Source: Elymus sibiricus (Eukaryota > Streptophyta > Magnoliopsida > Poales > Poaceae). Taken from it: a DNA stretch of 64,000 bases. The notes beneath the pieces are model-generated. The model did not search any database. It saw only the letters and a list, made by a program, of their open reading frames with translations, and was not told where the DNA came from. The DNA is taken from contig CM077672.1 in NCBI GenBank assembly GCA_039707655.1, positions 193,916,037 to 193,980,036 of the forward strand. The letters are read 5' to 3'. The position numbers and the translations under genes are program-made. Below, one piece after another: positions 1 to 10,946 of the stretch; within the stretch, counting starts at the first letter, position 1, and every line of letters starts with the position of its first letter.

Positions 1-2
1 CA

Positions 3-134
3 TCTACATGTGACATAGAGATTTGCAAAATACATACGGATCTGAATGTGGCAGACCCGTTGACAAAACCTCTTCCACGAGCAAAACATGATCAGCACCA
101 GAACTCTGTGGGTGTTAGATACATTACGATGTAA
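3..134 (+). CDS. Ty1-copia polyprotein, C-terminal end of RNase H (partial)
   Basis: The open frame runs in from the left edge of the window and ends at TAA 132-134, giving 43 residues. It contains ADPLTKPLPRAKH, the hallmark near the C-terminus of the copia RNase H domain, and ends GVRYITM. RNase H removes the RNA strand during reverse transcription inside the virus-like particle. The rest of pol lies outside the window. The LTR that follows is of Angela/WIS/BARE1 type, which agrees with a copia polyprotein. The frame stops directly before LTR-like sequence, with no polypurine tract between them, so this junction is deleted. Confidence 0.85.
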   Translation, partial: STCDIEICKIHTDLNVADPLTKPLPRAKHDQHQNSVGVRYITM

Positions 135-1853
135 TATACCATAGAGGCAATAATAAAATGGTTATTATCATATTTCCTTGTTCATGATAAATGTTTATTA
201 TTCATGCTAGAATTGTATTGGCCGGAAACTTAAATACATGTGTGAATACATAAACAACACCATGTCCCTGGTAAGCCACTACTAGACCAGCTCGTTGATC
301 AAAGATGGTTAAGGTTTCCTGACCATAGACATGAGTTATCATTTGATAACGGGATCAAATCATTAGGATAATGATTTGATGGACAGACCCAACCGTAAGC
401 TTAGAATCAGATCGTATCACTTAGTTTATTTGCTACAGCTTTCTTCATGTCAAGTATCTGTTCCTTAGACCATGAGATCATGCCACTCACGGACACCGAA
501 GAAATGCCTTTTGTGCTATCAAACGTCACTTCGTAACTGGGTGATCATAAAGGTGCTCTACAGGTATCTCCGAAGGTGTGTGTTGAGTTGCATGGATCAA
601 GACTGGGATTTGTCGCTCCATGTGACGGAGAGATATCTCTGGGCCCTCTCGGTAATACCACATCACAAGAAGCTTCATGTGACTAATGAGTTTAGTCACG
701 AGATCTTGTATTATGGAACGAGTAAAAAGACTACCGGTAATGAGATTGAATTAGGTATGGAGATACCGACGATCGATTCTCGGGCAAGTAACATATCGCC
801 GGATAAAGGGAATTGCATACAGGATTAACTGAATCCTCGACATCGTGGTTCAACCGATAAAGATCTTCGTTGGACATGTAGGAATCAATATGTGCATCCA
901 GGTCCCGCTATTGGTTATTGACCGGAGAGGTGTCTCGGTCATGTCTGCATGTTTCTGAACTCGTAGGGTCGCACACTTAACGTTCGTAGTGCTAGGGTAG
1001 TATTGAGATATTAATAGTGCAAAATCCGAAGGTTGTTCAGAGTCCTGGATGGGATCTGGGACATCATGAGGAGCTCCGGAATGGTCCGGAGGTAAAGATT
1101 CATATATGGAAAGTTGTTGTCCGGGTTCTAGAAAAAGGTTCGGTTTTTTCGGTATTGTACCGGGAAGTTGCCGAAAGGTTTCGGAGGAGTCCGGAAGTCC
1201 ATGAAGGGTCACACCACGTCCCTTACGCCAGCATGGGCTGTAAGGGGGCGCCCTGGACTTATTGGGCCAGGCGCACCAGCCCCTACAAGGCCCATGCGCC
1301 TGGGGAGGGGAAACCCTAAAGGGGAGGGCCCTCCACTTGGCTTGGAGGGCACTCCTCCCCCTTTGGCCGCTGCCCCCTCCCTTGGAGGAGGGGCTAGGGC
1401 TGGCCGCCCACTCCCTCACCCCTATACATAGTGGGGAGGCGCATGGGGGGCAGCACCCCTTCTTCCTTGGTCGTTGCCTCTCCCAACTTCTCCCACCATC
1501 TCTCCGGTACGCGCTTGGCGAAGCCTTGCCGGAGTTCCGCTGCTACCACCACCACCACGTCGTCGTGCCGATCCCGATCTCATCTATGTCCTCCCCCTTG
1601 CTTGCTGGATCAAGAAGGAGAGGACGCCGTCGAGCTGAACATGTGCTAAACTCAGAGGTGTCGTCCATTCGACACTAGATCGGATTGGATCGTGATTGGA
1701 TCGCGAAGAGTACGCCTACATCAACCGTGTTACGTTACGCTTTTGGTCTACAAGGGTACATAGAAGATTCCCCTCTTGTTGATATGCATCTCCTAGATTA
1801 GATCTTGGTTGCTACGTAGGAAATTTTTTGATTTTCCTGCTAGGTTACCCATC
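135..1853 (+). mobile_element. 3' LTR of an Angela/WIS/BARE1-type copia retrotransposon
   Basis: The sequence from about 140 (GAGGCAATAATAAAATGG) through TTGTTCATGATAAATG and GATCAAAGATGGTTAAGG is recognisable from memory as the Angela/WIS/BARE1 LTR. It ends near GCTACGTAGGAAATTTTTTG and ACCCATCA. The length of about 1.72 kb suits this family. The 5' terminal bases (TGTTGG...) and the polypurine tract are missing, so the end is degenerate. Short ORFs inside are not genes. Confidence 0.85.
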
Positions 1854-2345
1854 AGTCTTGCCCGGAGCAAGATTTTTGACCTGGCTGAGGTGGGCCGACC
1901 ACGTCCGCTCCTCGGGATGGGCTGGGCCGACGACCCCCGAACAACCAACCAGTGGGCCACATTCGTCAGGCCCCATGAAGTATCCAAGATGGAATCATCC
2001 AAAGACTTGACACAAACTTTAAGGCACAATATATTCCTCGGCATGTTTATCCCAGATGTAACCGGCCTAGTTGTAACCCTAGGTACCCCGGCATCTATAT
2101 AAGCCGAGGGGTTTATACCATAGTGGTAGATTCATTCACACATACGATCTCAAGGTAGATCAACTTGTACCCTGTACCCCATCTATAATCAATATAACAA
2201 AGCAGGATGTAGGGTTTTACCTCTTCGAGAGGGCCCGAACCTGGGTAAATAATGTGTCCCTTTTTCATCCGGTTACTATCATGCCAAGATCACCAGTTCG
2301 GGACCCCTTACCCGAGATCTGCCAGATTTAGCTCCATCAAGGTTC
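1854..2345 (+). mobile_element. Degenerate gypsy LTR remnant
   Basis: A TATATAA box (2096-2102) is followed by GCCGAGGGGTTTATA, GGATGTAGGGTTTTACCTC, GAGAGGGCCCGAACCTGGGTA and GTTCGGGACCCC. These blocks are familiar from the 3' half of a common Triticeae Ty3-gypsy LTR. No primer binding site follows and no partner LTR was seen, so it looks like a truncated or solo remnant. The boundaries are approximate. Confidence 0.45.
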
Positions 2346-2668
2346 CCCAAGATTCTCAAGACACAAAGGTATTACTACCGTCTCACACATCGGGACCCAA
2401 ACTAGCACAATATATCTTTCACCTACCATCTCTTATCTTAAAAAAATATTTTTTGCACAAGAATATCTTCTGTTTTCTCAAAATATCATACATAACCCTT
2501 TTTGAACAGTTTTTGCTCAAATTTCCCTCTCAGCCTCTCTCTTAGGAAGAAATTGCCAACATGTAAAATAGAAGAAATTGCCAAATTAATCGACTGACAA
2601 GGCAGGCATGTCCTGGCAACTGGATTCGACTCCGTCTTCATCAAATTCATCATTGAAACAACAAGGTA
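2346..2668. other. Unassigned AT-rich stretch
   Basis: No convincing coding frame, repeat structure or known element end was found here. Short ORFs are low-complexity. Confidence 0.4.
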
Positions 2669-2669
2669 A

Positions 2670-2761
2670 GAGCAACTCTAGCAGAGTCACCATATCGGCC
2701 CGGTCGGCATAATAACCGCCAGTGTGACTGTTTTGGCTGAAAAGGTCACTCTAGCAGAGTC
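2670..2761 (+). repeat. Duplicated CTCTAGCAGAGTC motif, possible Harbinger-like end
   Basis: GAGCAACTCTAGCAGAGTC (2670-2688) recurs as GGTCACTCTAGCAGAGTC (2744-2761). The first copy is preceded by TAA and resembles the GAGCATCTCCAGCAG-type ends of plant PIF/Harbinger elements. No matching right end was found, so the assignment is tentative. Confidence 0.3.
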
Positions 2762-3088
2762 GCCATTCGACCCAAAGTAACCATAATTTATGGAGCGTCC
2801 TCCATATGCGGCCTGCGAGCCTCCATATTTGGAGGCTGGGAGCGTTGATATGGTGCGGCCTCCATCCACCAACCGTTCGCGCAGGAGGGAAGTTTCAGCT
2901 CCCTCATCAGCCTCCTCTGTGGCCCATCTCCTCACCTTTTCAATAGCGCGGATGACAAAAGAAGCCATGCCACCAGGTAGCGTGCCAATAATTAGCAGCC
3001 AGCTGCATGCCAACTACCCATGACCATTAACATCACGTTTCCTGCCACATTTTCCTATGACCCGCCACGTTTCCGCGCCACCTGCGGC

Positions 3089-3096
3089 TATAAAAA
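3089..3096 (+). promoter_or_regulatory. TATA box of the decayed gene
   Basis: TATAAAAA lies about 110 bp upstream of the first ATG of the broken frame starting at 3202, a normal plant distance. Confidence 0.4.
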
Positions 3097-3201
3097 TGTT
3101 GTGGCCTTGGCCAAATAGCTCACAAGCCCCAATTCCTGTAGCCATGGTCAAATAGCTCTTATCTCGCAGCCCATGGCTTCCACTTCCCTCTCACCGTCGC
3201 C

Positions 3202-3351
3202 ATGATGCTTCCTCCACGTCCGGACTAGGTGCCTCTCTCGAAGGAGGAGTAGATCCTAGACGAGGCAGCGACTGAGGAGGAGGCCAATCTCATCACCAAG
3301 GAGAAGGAGTTCGATTGCCTTTACACGTTGGGCGCGGCAATGGAGGATCCC
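3202..3351 (+). pseudogene. 5' half of a decayed gene split by the transposon nest
   Basis: From ATG 3202 a frame continues to the TCCCA target site with in-frame TAG codons at 3226 and 3250. The decoded residues are acidic and lysine-rich (for example EEEANLITKEKEFDCLYTLG). Removing the 25-kb insertion and one TSD copy, the same frame continues at 28381, so both halves were one reading frame before the copia element landed. I do not recognise the family. A transposon-encoded protein or a captured gene is possible. Confidence 0.5.
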
Positions 3352-3352
3352 A
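3348..3352 (+). repeat. TSD TCCCA, left copy
   Basis: This 5-bp target site duplication of the copia element is matched by TCCCA at 28377-28381, immediately after the last two bases of the displaced 3' LTR end. Confidence 0.85.
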
Positions 3353-3698
3353 TGAAAGCACATTTGCTCCCTTGGTGGTTTTGGTAATTCATAACAACAT
3401 ATATCTCATTGAACTAATGTCCATTCAAGTTAAAGATTTCAGGATGTTCAATGATTGGCATGGCATGGACTAGAGATGTGGACCCCTCAAAATGCTAAGG
3501 ACAAGGATTGGCAAAAGATCAAGACTCTACCTTTTTGGTTTAGTGATCCAAGATCACATTGAGTCCATAGGAAAGCCAATACTATTAAAAGGGGATGAGG
3601 TGTTGCTTAATGGTCTTTTTGCTCAAGTGCTTAGTGACAGTACTCCTAATCCCTCAACCACTTTCTCTATCCAAATATGTCCAAAACCCACATTCCAA

Positions 3699-4092
3699 CT
3701 CGGCCCCACCGAAATTTCCTATCCGGAGCCACCGAGTTCACCTAGAATTAGCCACTGCCAAAACCCTAACAAATCGGATCCACCGATATGGATCTCGGTC
3801 CCACCGAGATGGCCTTGCCAACTCTCTGTGATCATTTGCACCTACTTCGGTCTCACCGAGTTTTGCAAATCGGTCTCACCGAGATGGCTTGCCAACTCTC
3901 TGTTGCCTTATTGCTTCACTTCGGTCCTACCGAGTTGATGCAATCGGTGCCACCGAGATGAGGTTTGCCCTAGCCATTGTACTTCGGTCCATCCGAGTTG
4001 TTCCTATCGGTCCCACCGAGATTCCTAATGTTCATATCTTTTACACAGTTCGGTGCTACCGAGATTATGGTTTCGGTGCCACCGAGTTGGGT
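3699..4092 (+). promoter_or_regulatory. Array of TCGGTnnnACCGA palindromes in the LTR promoter
   Basis: About a dozen short inverted repeats occur in 400 bp, for example ATCTCGGTCCCACCGAGAT near 3806 and TCGGTGCCACCGAG near 3945 and 4074. Arms are 4 to 8 bp around a spacer of about 3 nt. The array ends about 35 bp before the TATA box. Binding sites for a dimeric factor are an inference. Confidence 0.7.
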
Positions 4093-4127
4093 CAAAAGTG
4101 TGTAACGGTTGGATTTTTTGAGGAGGC

Positions 4128-4135
4128 TATATATA
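4128..4135 (+). promoter_or_regulatory. TATA box of the 5' LTR
   Basis: GGCTATATATACCCC follows the palindrome array. The same sequence is at 16033-16040 in the 3' LTR. Confidence 0.7.
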
Positions 4136-4326
4136 CCCCTCCACCACCTCCTTCTCAGAAGAGAGAGCCATCAGAACGTGCCTACACTTCCACCATACAT
4201 TTTCTGAGAGAGAACCACCTACTCATGTGTTGAGATCAAGCTATTCCATTCCTACCATTTGAATCTTAATTTCTAGCCTTTCCAAGTTGCTTTCCACTCA
4301 AATTCTTCTTCCATCATAGCCAAATC

Positions 4327-7300
4327 TGTGAGGAATTCTTCTTAACCTGGTCATCAAGCTAATTAATTTGCCATGTCACCATGACCATTAAATTAAATTG
4401 CATTTAGGAATTAAACAAACTTCAAATTCAAAATTCAAATAGCAAGTGAAATTTGAAAAGCTCCAAACGTGCCAGCAAAATAGTTCATCATTTTGTAAAT
4501 AATCCATATGCAATTATGGTTAAGTAACACAACATCACTTGTTTCCTCAATCTGAACCTAGCATCCAGAAAACAGGACCAAAATAACACCATTTAACCTT
4601 CTCCATTTAAGCAAAATTCAAATGGATTCAAATAATCCTCAAACTTTTTGTGGCAGTACTAAATATTGACTAATAACTACATGCCAAGTTCCATGTTTAA
4701 CAAAATTCGTTTGCTATTTTGAATAGGAACCAAACAGTAGCTAAACTGTAAAACAGAAAAGAAAAGAAAAAGACTGAGACATCACTGTGCACTAATAGCC
4801 CATAGCTACAGTACATGGCCCAGCCCACCACCAGGGCCTTTCTTCTTTCTCTTGCCTGGGAGAGGCAGAGGAGACCCGTGGCATCCATCCCATGGCGCCA
4901 TGGCCGGATGGCCACCACGTGCCCCTCCCCAGCCCTACAAATACGTCCAGCAGGAACCCTAGATCGCCCTCTCCTTTTTCCCCCTCGATTCCCCTTCGCC
5001 CCCTTCCTCTGCTACTCGATTTCGATCTCGAAAGCTTCGTGGTCACCACTGCCTTGCCCTTGTTGCCGCAGCCACCGTCGTCGCTGTCGCTCGGGAGCAC
5101 GTCCTGGAGGATCACCGCACTCGGCTTCGTCCATTCCGGGGACCAGCTCGAGCAAGGGAGCTGCGTAGCCATCGCCATCTTCATCTTCTCTGCACGGCCA
5201 TCACCAACTTGCCGTCGTTGTCATCGCTCCGGTCCACCCCGACCCTCCCCGAGCACGCCAACAGACTCACCGTGAGTTCCTCCCTCGGATCCCCCATTTC
5301 CCCCTTCGATTTGGACGCCGTAGGCCGCCTTCACCGTCGTGCCCGATCTCACGCGTACGCGTACGTATGTACGTGCATGCTCTAAGCTGTTGCTGCTGCT
5401 GCTGCTCTCTGCTACTACCTCTGCTGCTACCTCCTGCTACTGTCGCTGCCCCGCGCGCCCGCTGCCGCCTGCCGTGCCCCCCTGCTCCTGCTCTTGCCGC
5501 TGCCGCGCTGCTTGCTACTGCCGCTGCTGCTAGCCCCCGTCGCAGGCTGTTGCTTTGCTGCTCGCTGATGCTGCTCTCTACTGTTGTTGCGCCCGCCACT
5601 GCACGCCGTTCCCCGCGCTCGCTCGCCGTGGCTCATGGCCAAGCTGGCCCTAGCCGCAGCCACCACGCGCGCGTGCGTACCCAGGGAGGTCGGCTGGCTT
5701 TCAGCCAGATGGGCCGGCCCCTGTTTAGCTTAGGGGCTAATCCCTCCTATGTTAGGCTAAGCCCCTGTTAAGTCCCCCTCTCCTAGATTTGTCTATGACA
5801 ATGGGCCCCCACTGCTAAATTATCTAAATAAATAAATCTGTTACAAATATTAGTCAATGACAAATGGGCCCCGTTTGACCATGTTGACCAGTCAACCTTG
5901 ACTGGTCAACTATTGACTGAGCCCCCGTGACCCCACTGTCATACTCACAGCCATCTGCAGTGTACACTTCTCTGTGTACACATAGCAGATTCCCCAATTA
6001 ATATTTCGAATTAATAATATTCCAGAAATTCAGAAAATCCTTTAAACTTTGAAAATTCATAGAAAAATAACTGTAGCTCGGATGAAAATAATTTATATAT
6101 GAAAAATTATCAGACAAATAAGACGAATCCGAATATGCCCTCCACATACCTGTCACATGCCTCTAACATACTGAACGTTGAACATTTGCTACCGAAACCG
6201 CTAAATGAATAGTGTTTGGAGCTGGGGAAATATTCCCGGATATTTTCCCGCTCCGTTTAAAATACTTAGTACTGCGTTAGGGCACCCCTAGCACAGCCTT
6301 TTGCCATGCCAAGCATCTGTGTGCATTTGTTTGCTTTTATATTTACTGTTTCTTCCCCCTCTTCTCTCCGGTAGACTCCGAGACCGACGCTGCCCCCCGT
6401 GATCGACCACGTCACCGACGACCCTTCCTCCTTTTCAGCAGAGCTTCCAGGCAAGCAAAACCCCCTTGATCATTCCTATATCACCTATTCCTTCTTCCCC
6501 ATGCTTGCATTAGATTTTGCTACTGTAATTGAATTGCTCCTATTCTGATGCATAGCCTGTTGTTGTAACCTGTTGTTGATACTTTACATGTTGTCCTATA
6601 TGCTTAGTATAGGATGGTTAGCGATCCATGAGTGGCCCTACACCCTTGTCCGTGTTGCCATGCTTGCTTCCGGGTGCTACAGAGCTACTATCGAGTGCCG
6701 AGGGTGATACCTCCTACCTCACTCCTGATGACATCTCTGTAGCATAGCTAGTCGGTTGTGGGTTACCGAGGGTGATTCCTCTTTCACCACCTCCGATGAC
6801 GACTCTGTCGTACAACTTCTCAAGGGGGAATCCATCGAGGGTGATTCCTCAGATTTCCCCCTTGATGTTACCGGACACACCGTTACTTCTCACTGTTGCC
6901 CCCTGTTTACTGTTGATCGTGGGACTGAAGGGACAGGCGGTACCACCCCGGTAGAGGTGGACCTGAGTTCCCGACAGTCTCTTGAGAGTCGGGTTGACCT
7001 AGAGGGTACCCGCGAGATAATTACGAGGTGCAGCCGTGTAGGCAGAGACCGCCCTAGAGAGGGATGGGCCTGACCCTTGTTGCACTTCCTCGAGACGGGG
7101 CAACAGGAGTACTGATCGTCACCGTGAGCTCCCAACACACTAACGGATTTGGGTATTTGATCTGAGTTGGCCACTGGCCTATACGCACTACCACCACGTG
7201 GGATAATGGTTTAATGGGGCCCTCGGCGCCGTATGTATCAGCCGAAAGCTTTGTCAGATGTCCAGTTCAGCATTGCGGCACGGCTGGGTCGGCGCCATCC

Positions 7301-8336
7301 AGGACAGAGGTGGTGTCTGGACTCGCCCTGCGCGCAACGACCCAGAGTGCGATGGGCGATGGGCCCAAGACCCCTGAGCGCTTAGGATGTAGACCGGCGG
7401 GGACCTCTCTGCTGAGCCTAGGTAGGACTATGTCATGTCGATCAGCCGAGGCCAGGCATGACCGAGAAAAGTGTGTCCGGCCAGAGTTAATCGAGCGTGT
7501 TGGGTAACAGTAGTGCACCCCTGCAGGGAAGTTATCTATTCGAATAGCCGTGCCCACGGTAACAGGACGCTCAGTGTTGTATCCCGATCTACTACAACTT
7601 GAACTGGATACATGATACTTTAATTGTAAGCTCCGGGATCGCTTTCTTGCAGGGAGTCGAGGAAGGATCTCTAGGCTTTGCTACTACATGCTTGTTGCTT
7701 TACTTTATACTACTAAACTGCTCTCTTCCATTGCCGCAAGACGCTGAAGATGCTAGTCTTCGATAGGTTAGGATTTCCCCTCTATTCTGGCATTTCTGCA
7801 GTTTGGCCCACAGATACAGCCTCCCCTTTGATACCGATGCATACTTAGCATAGATCTGATGTAAGTCTTGTGAGTACTTTGGATGAGTACTCACGGTTGC
7901 TTTGCTTCCCTCTTTTCCCCTACCCGTTTGCTACGATCAGATGACGAAGTCCCGGAGCCAGCTGATCCCGCCGACGACTACTGCCACCCCGATGGTGACT
8001 ACTACTACGTGGAGACCGACGACCAGGAGTAGTTTAGGAGGCTCCCAGGCATGAGGCCTTGCCTCTTTCGATCAGAGTCGTTGTTTGTTTTTGCCTTCTT
8101 AAGGCAGCCTTGTTTAACTTTGTGTCTGTACTCAGATACAGTTGTTGCTTCCGCTGACTCTTGTGTATTCGAGCTTATGTATTCGAGCCCTCAAGACCCC
8201 TGGCTTGTAATATAAATCTTGTATTATTTCATTTTTGTGTCTAGAGTTGTGTTGTGATATCTTCCCGTGAGTCCCTGGGCTTGATCGTGCGCATTTGCGT
8301 GTATGACTAGTGCACGGTCGGGCCGGGGGAGTCACA
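4327..8336 (+). mobile_element. 4.0-kb solo LTR inserted in the 5' LTR
   Basis: The insert starts TGTGAGGAATT and ends GGGGGAGTCACA, giving TG...CA ends with 5-bp inverted termini TGTGA/TCACA. It is flanked by AAATC at 4322-4326 and 8337-8341. Removing it restores a 5' LTR of exactly the 3' LTR length. Inside are a GC-rich promoter-like block with CTACAAATACG near 4938, CTG-rich simple repeat around 5390-5530, and 3' sequence (TTGTGTTGTGATATCTTCCC) familiar from an abundant Triticeae repeat. No protein domain was found. The size suits LARD-type LTRs. ORFs within are composition artefacts. Confidence 0.65.
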
Positions 8337-8341
8337 AAATC

Positions 8342-8949
8342 AATGAGGAGTTGTTTGAGTGTTGGGAAGACTATCATTTGAAGCACAAGAGCAAGGAGTT
8401 CATCAACAACACACCGTCTATTACCTTTTGGAGAGTGGTGTCTCCTAGATTGGTTAGGTGTTACTTGGGAGCCTCCGACATGATGTGGAGTTGAACCGAG
8501 GAGTTTGTAAGGGCAAGGAGATCGCCTACTTCGTGAAGATCTACCCGAGTGAGGCTAGTCCTTTGTGGACGTAAGCCATGGTGGAATAGACAAGGTTGCT
8601 TCTTCGTGGACCCTTCGTGGGTGGAGCCCTCCATGGACTCGCGCAACCGTTACCCTCCGTGGGTTGAAGTCTCCATCAACGTGGACGTACGATAGCACCA
8701 CCTATCGAAACCACGCCAAAAACCACAGTGTCTTCATTGCGTTTGAATTCTCCGATCCCCTCCTTTACTTACATATGCAATTGTTTACTTTCCGCTGCTA
8801 TACTCTTAGAATTGCATGTGTAGGGTGATGCTTGACTTGTATGCTTGCTAAAATCTGCCTGCCTCTAAAATTGGGAAAAGGTTAGGTTTTTATTTGGTCA
8901 AGTAGTCTAATCACCCCCCCCCCCTCTAGACATACTTTCGATCCTACAA
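8342..8949 (+). mobile_element. 5' LTR, second part
   Basis: Matches 16231-16837 with roughly 21 substitutions. It ends TTTCGATCCTACA, directly before the primer site. Confidence 0.9.
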
Positions 8950-8951
8950 GT

Positions 8952-8963
8952 GGTATCAGAACT
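8952..8963 (+). promoter_or_regulatory. Primer binding site (initiator Met-tRNA)
   Basis: TGGTATCAGAAC differs by one base from the copia consensus TGGTATCAGAGC and sits 2 bp after the LTR end. Confidence 0.85.
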
Positions 8964-9032
8964 TTGGTCTCCGTAAGCCTTGATTTCCATTGCTTTGGTG
9001 ATCATAGCCTTGGTTTCACAACCTAGGAGAGT

Positions 9033-10946
9033 ATGGCGTCTAGTGAGGGTAACTTTCACCGTAGAGGTCCATATTTTGATGGTACAAACTTTGCTAGTTG
9101 GAAACATAAGATGAAAATGCATATTCTTGGTCATAACCCCGCCGTTTGGGCTGTTGTTCGTGTTGGCTTGCAAGGTGACTTCTTTGAGGATGGCAAGGAA
9201 CCGGATCGTGAAGCAACCCCGGAAGAATTGAAGATGTTGCAATACAATGCTCAAGCTTGTGACATTCTATTCAACGGTTTGTGTCCCAAAGAATTCAACA
9301 AAATCAGCCGCCTCGAGAATGCAAAGGAAATTTGGGATACTTTGGTTGATATGCATGAGGGTACCGAGTCCGTCAAGGAATCTAAGTTGGGTGTGCTTCA
9401 AAGTCAACTTGACAAGTTCAAGATGAAGGATGGTGAAGGAGTTGCTGAGATGTACTCTAGGCTTGCTCTCATCACAAATGAGATTGCCGGCTTAGGAAGT
9501 GAAGAGATGATCGACAAATTCATCATCAAGAAGATACTTAGAGCTTTGGATGGAAAATATGATACCGTTTGCACATTGATTCAAATGATGCCAAATTACA
9601 AAGATCTCAAGCCCACGGAAGTCATTGGAAGGATTGTTTCTCATGAAATGTCACTCAAGGACAAAGAGGAGCTACACAACAAATCAAGTGGTGTTTACAA
9701 AGCCTCAACCGATGCTCCAACAACTCCAAGTGACAAGCTAGTATCCAATGAAGAGATGAGCCTAATGGTGAAAAGGTTCAACAAGTTCTACAAGAACAAA
9801 GGGAAAGAAAGAAGCTCTAGCTCAAGACACTATGAGAGAAGATCATCAAGTCATGACCGTAATTGCTACAATTGTGGAAAGCCCGGACACTACTCCAATG
9901 AGTGTACGGCTCCCTACAAGAAAAGAGACGAATCACCAAGAGGAAGACATAGAAGAGATGAATCACCTCATAAGGAGAGAAGGAGTAGAGATGATCGTTA
10001 TGAACGAAGACACTCTCGAAGAAGCAAGGATTCGGAGAGGAAGGACAAGTCATCCAAGAGCTATACAAGAAAAAGACATCAAGCTCATGTTGGTGAATGG
10101 GTTTCCGGCTCCGACTCCGACAACCACTCCGAGAGAAGTCATCACTCCAACTCCGACTATAGTCAAGATGAAGGTGTTGCCGGACTTGCTCTTGTGTCAT
10201 CCAACTCCTATGATCTATTTGACTCACAAAATGAAGGAATTGGAAGATGCTTCATGGCAAAAGGCCCCAAGGTATCACACCCCGAGTATCTTGATTTCAA
10301 TAGTGATGAAGATGATTTGCTTGGTGATGATGATTTACTTGTTGATAAGGATAGTGATGTGAGCTATAATGAAAATGCTAGTAATCATGATAGTCAAGAG
10401 GAAATGAGTGACAATGCTATGAAGGAGATTGAGCGTCTAACTAAAGAACTAAATGCTCTTAAGTTAGCTCATGACACAACTCAAGAGGATCATAGAGAAC
10501 TTCTAAGAACTCATGAGAAGCTACGCTTCGAGAAGCTAAATTTAGAGCAAGAGCATGAGTTTCTTAAAGCTATCAATGACGATCTTCGAAAGAAGAGTTC
10601 TTCATATCTTGCCAAGCATTTACTCTTGTCTACCTTTATGCCACAAGTTAAACCTAAGCAAACTAGCAATAAGGGTAAAAAGGGTTCTACCTCTAGTAGT
10701 AACAATAACAATGCTAAATCCAATGGTGTTGCTTCTAGTAGTTCTATTGATTCCACTAATGATTCTCTTAGCCAAGTTACACTTGAGCAAGAAAATATGC
10801 TATTGAAAGGAATTATAGAAAAAGGTGTCTACAAGAGCCTTGCCGGGAGTAAGCAATTTGAGGAAATTGTACGCAAGCAAGGAAGGCACCGGAAGAACCA
10901 AGGTGTTGGTTTTGAACGAAAGTTCAATGCCAATGGAGTTGAGTAG
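9033..10946 (+). CDS. Copia gag polyprotein with zinc knuckle
   Basis: This frame encodes 637 residues from the ATG 84 bp after the LTR. Residues about 15-210 resemble the copia-type gag domain (UBN2), with FDGTNFASWKHKMKMHI near the N-terminus. A CX2CX4HX4C zinc knuckle is at 278-291 (CYNCGKPGHYSNEC). An Arg/Ser/Asp-rich basic stretch follows to about 345, then an acidic Ser/Asp region and a likely coiled coil around 465-525. Gag forms the particle and packages element RNA. The TAG at 10944 looks premature, because the frame stays open in sense beyond it. No pol follows. Confidence 0.9.
   Translation: MASSEGNFHRRGPYFDGTNFASWKHKMKMHILGHNPAVWAVVRVGLQGDFFEDGKEPDREATPEELKMLQYNAQACDILFNGLCPKEFNKISRLENAKEIWDTLVDMHEGTESVKESKLGVLQSQLDKFKMKDGEGVAEMYSRLALITNEIAGLGSEEMIDKFIIKKILRALDGKYDTVCTLIQMMPNYKDLKPTEVIGRIVSHEMSLKDKEELHNKSSGVYKASTDAPTTPSDKLVSNEEMSLMVKRFNKFYKNKGKERSSSSRHYERRSSSHDRNCYNCGKPGHYSNECTAPYKKRDESPRGRHRRDESPHKERRSRDDRYERRHSRRSKDSERKDKSSKSYTRKRHQAHVGEWVSGSDSDNHSERSHHSNSDYSQDEGVAGLALVSSNSYDLFDSQNEGIGRCFMAKGPKVSHPEYLDFNSDEDDLLGDDDLLVDKDSDVSYNENASNHDSQEEMSDNAMKEIERLTKELNALKLAHDTTQEDHRELLRTHEKLRFEKLNLEQEHEFLKAINDDLRKKSSSYLAKHLLLSTFMPQVKPKQTSNKGKKGSTSSSNNNNAKSNGVASSSSIDSTNDSLSQVTLEQENMLLKGIIEKGVYKSLAGSKQFEEIVRKQGRHRKNQGVGFERKFNANGVE

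Larger units (their letters stand above)
3353..4326 (+). mobile_element. 5' LTR, first part
   Basis: Starts TGAAAGCACATTTGCTCCC, matching 15258 onward with few differences. It holds the palindrome array and TATA box of the LTR promoter. It is broken at AAATC by the solo LTR. Confidence 0.9.

Noticed and set aside
472..1678. Several ORFs of 60 to 190 codons on both strands
   Set aside because: They lie wholly inside the Angela-type LTR, which is non-coding.
3699..4092. CRISPR-like array of short palindromes
   Set aside because: Spacing is irregular, repeats are too short and the host is a plant. It is part of an LTR.
4792..5771. Overlapping Cys/Leu/Ala/Ser-rich ORFs
   Set aside because: They come from CTG-rich simple sequence inside the solo LTR and have no domain.
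4326..8347. Alternative TSD TGAGGA for the 4-kb insert
   Set aside because: TGAGGA occurs on both sides, but that boundary would leave ends without TG/CA. AAATC with TGTGA/TCACA ends fits an LTR and restores the exact host LTR length. The odd AA for TG after the right TSD remains unexplained.
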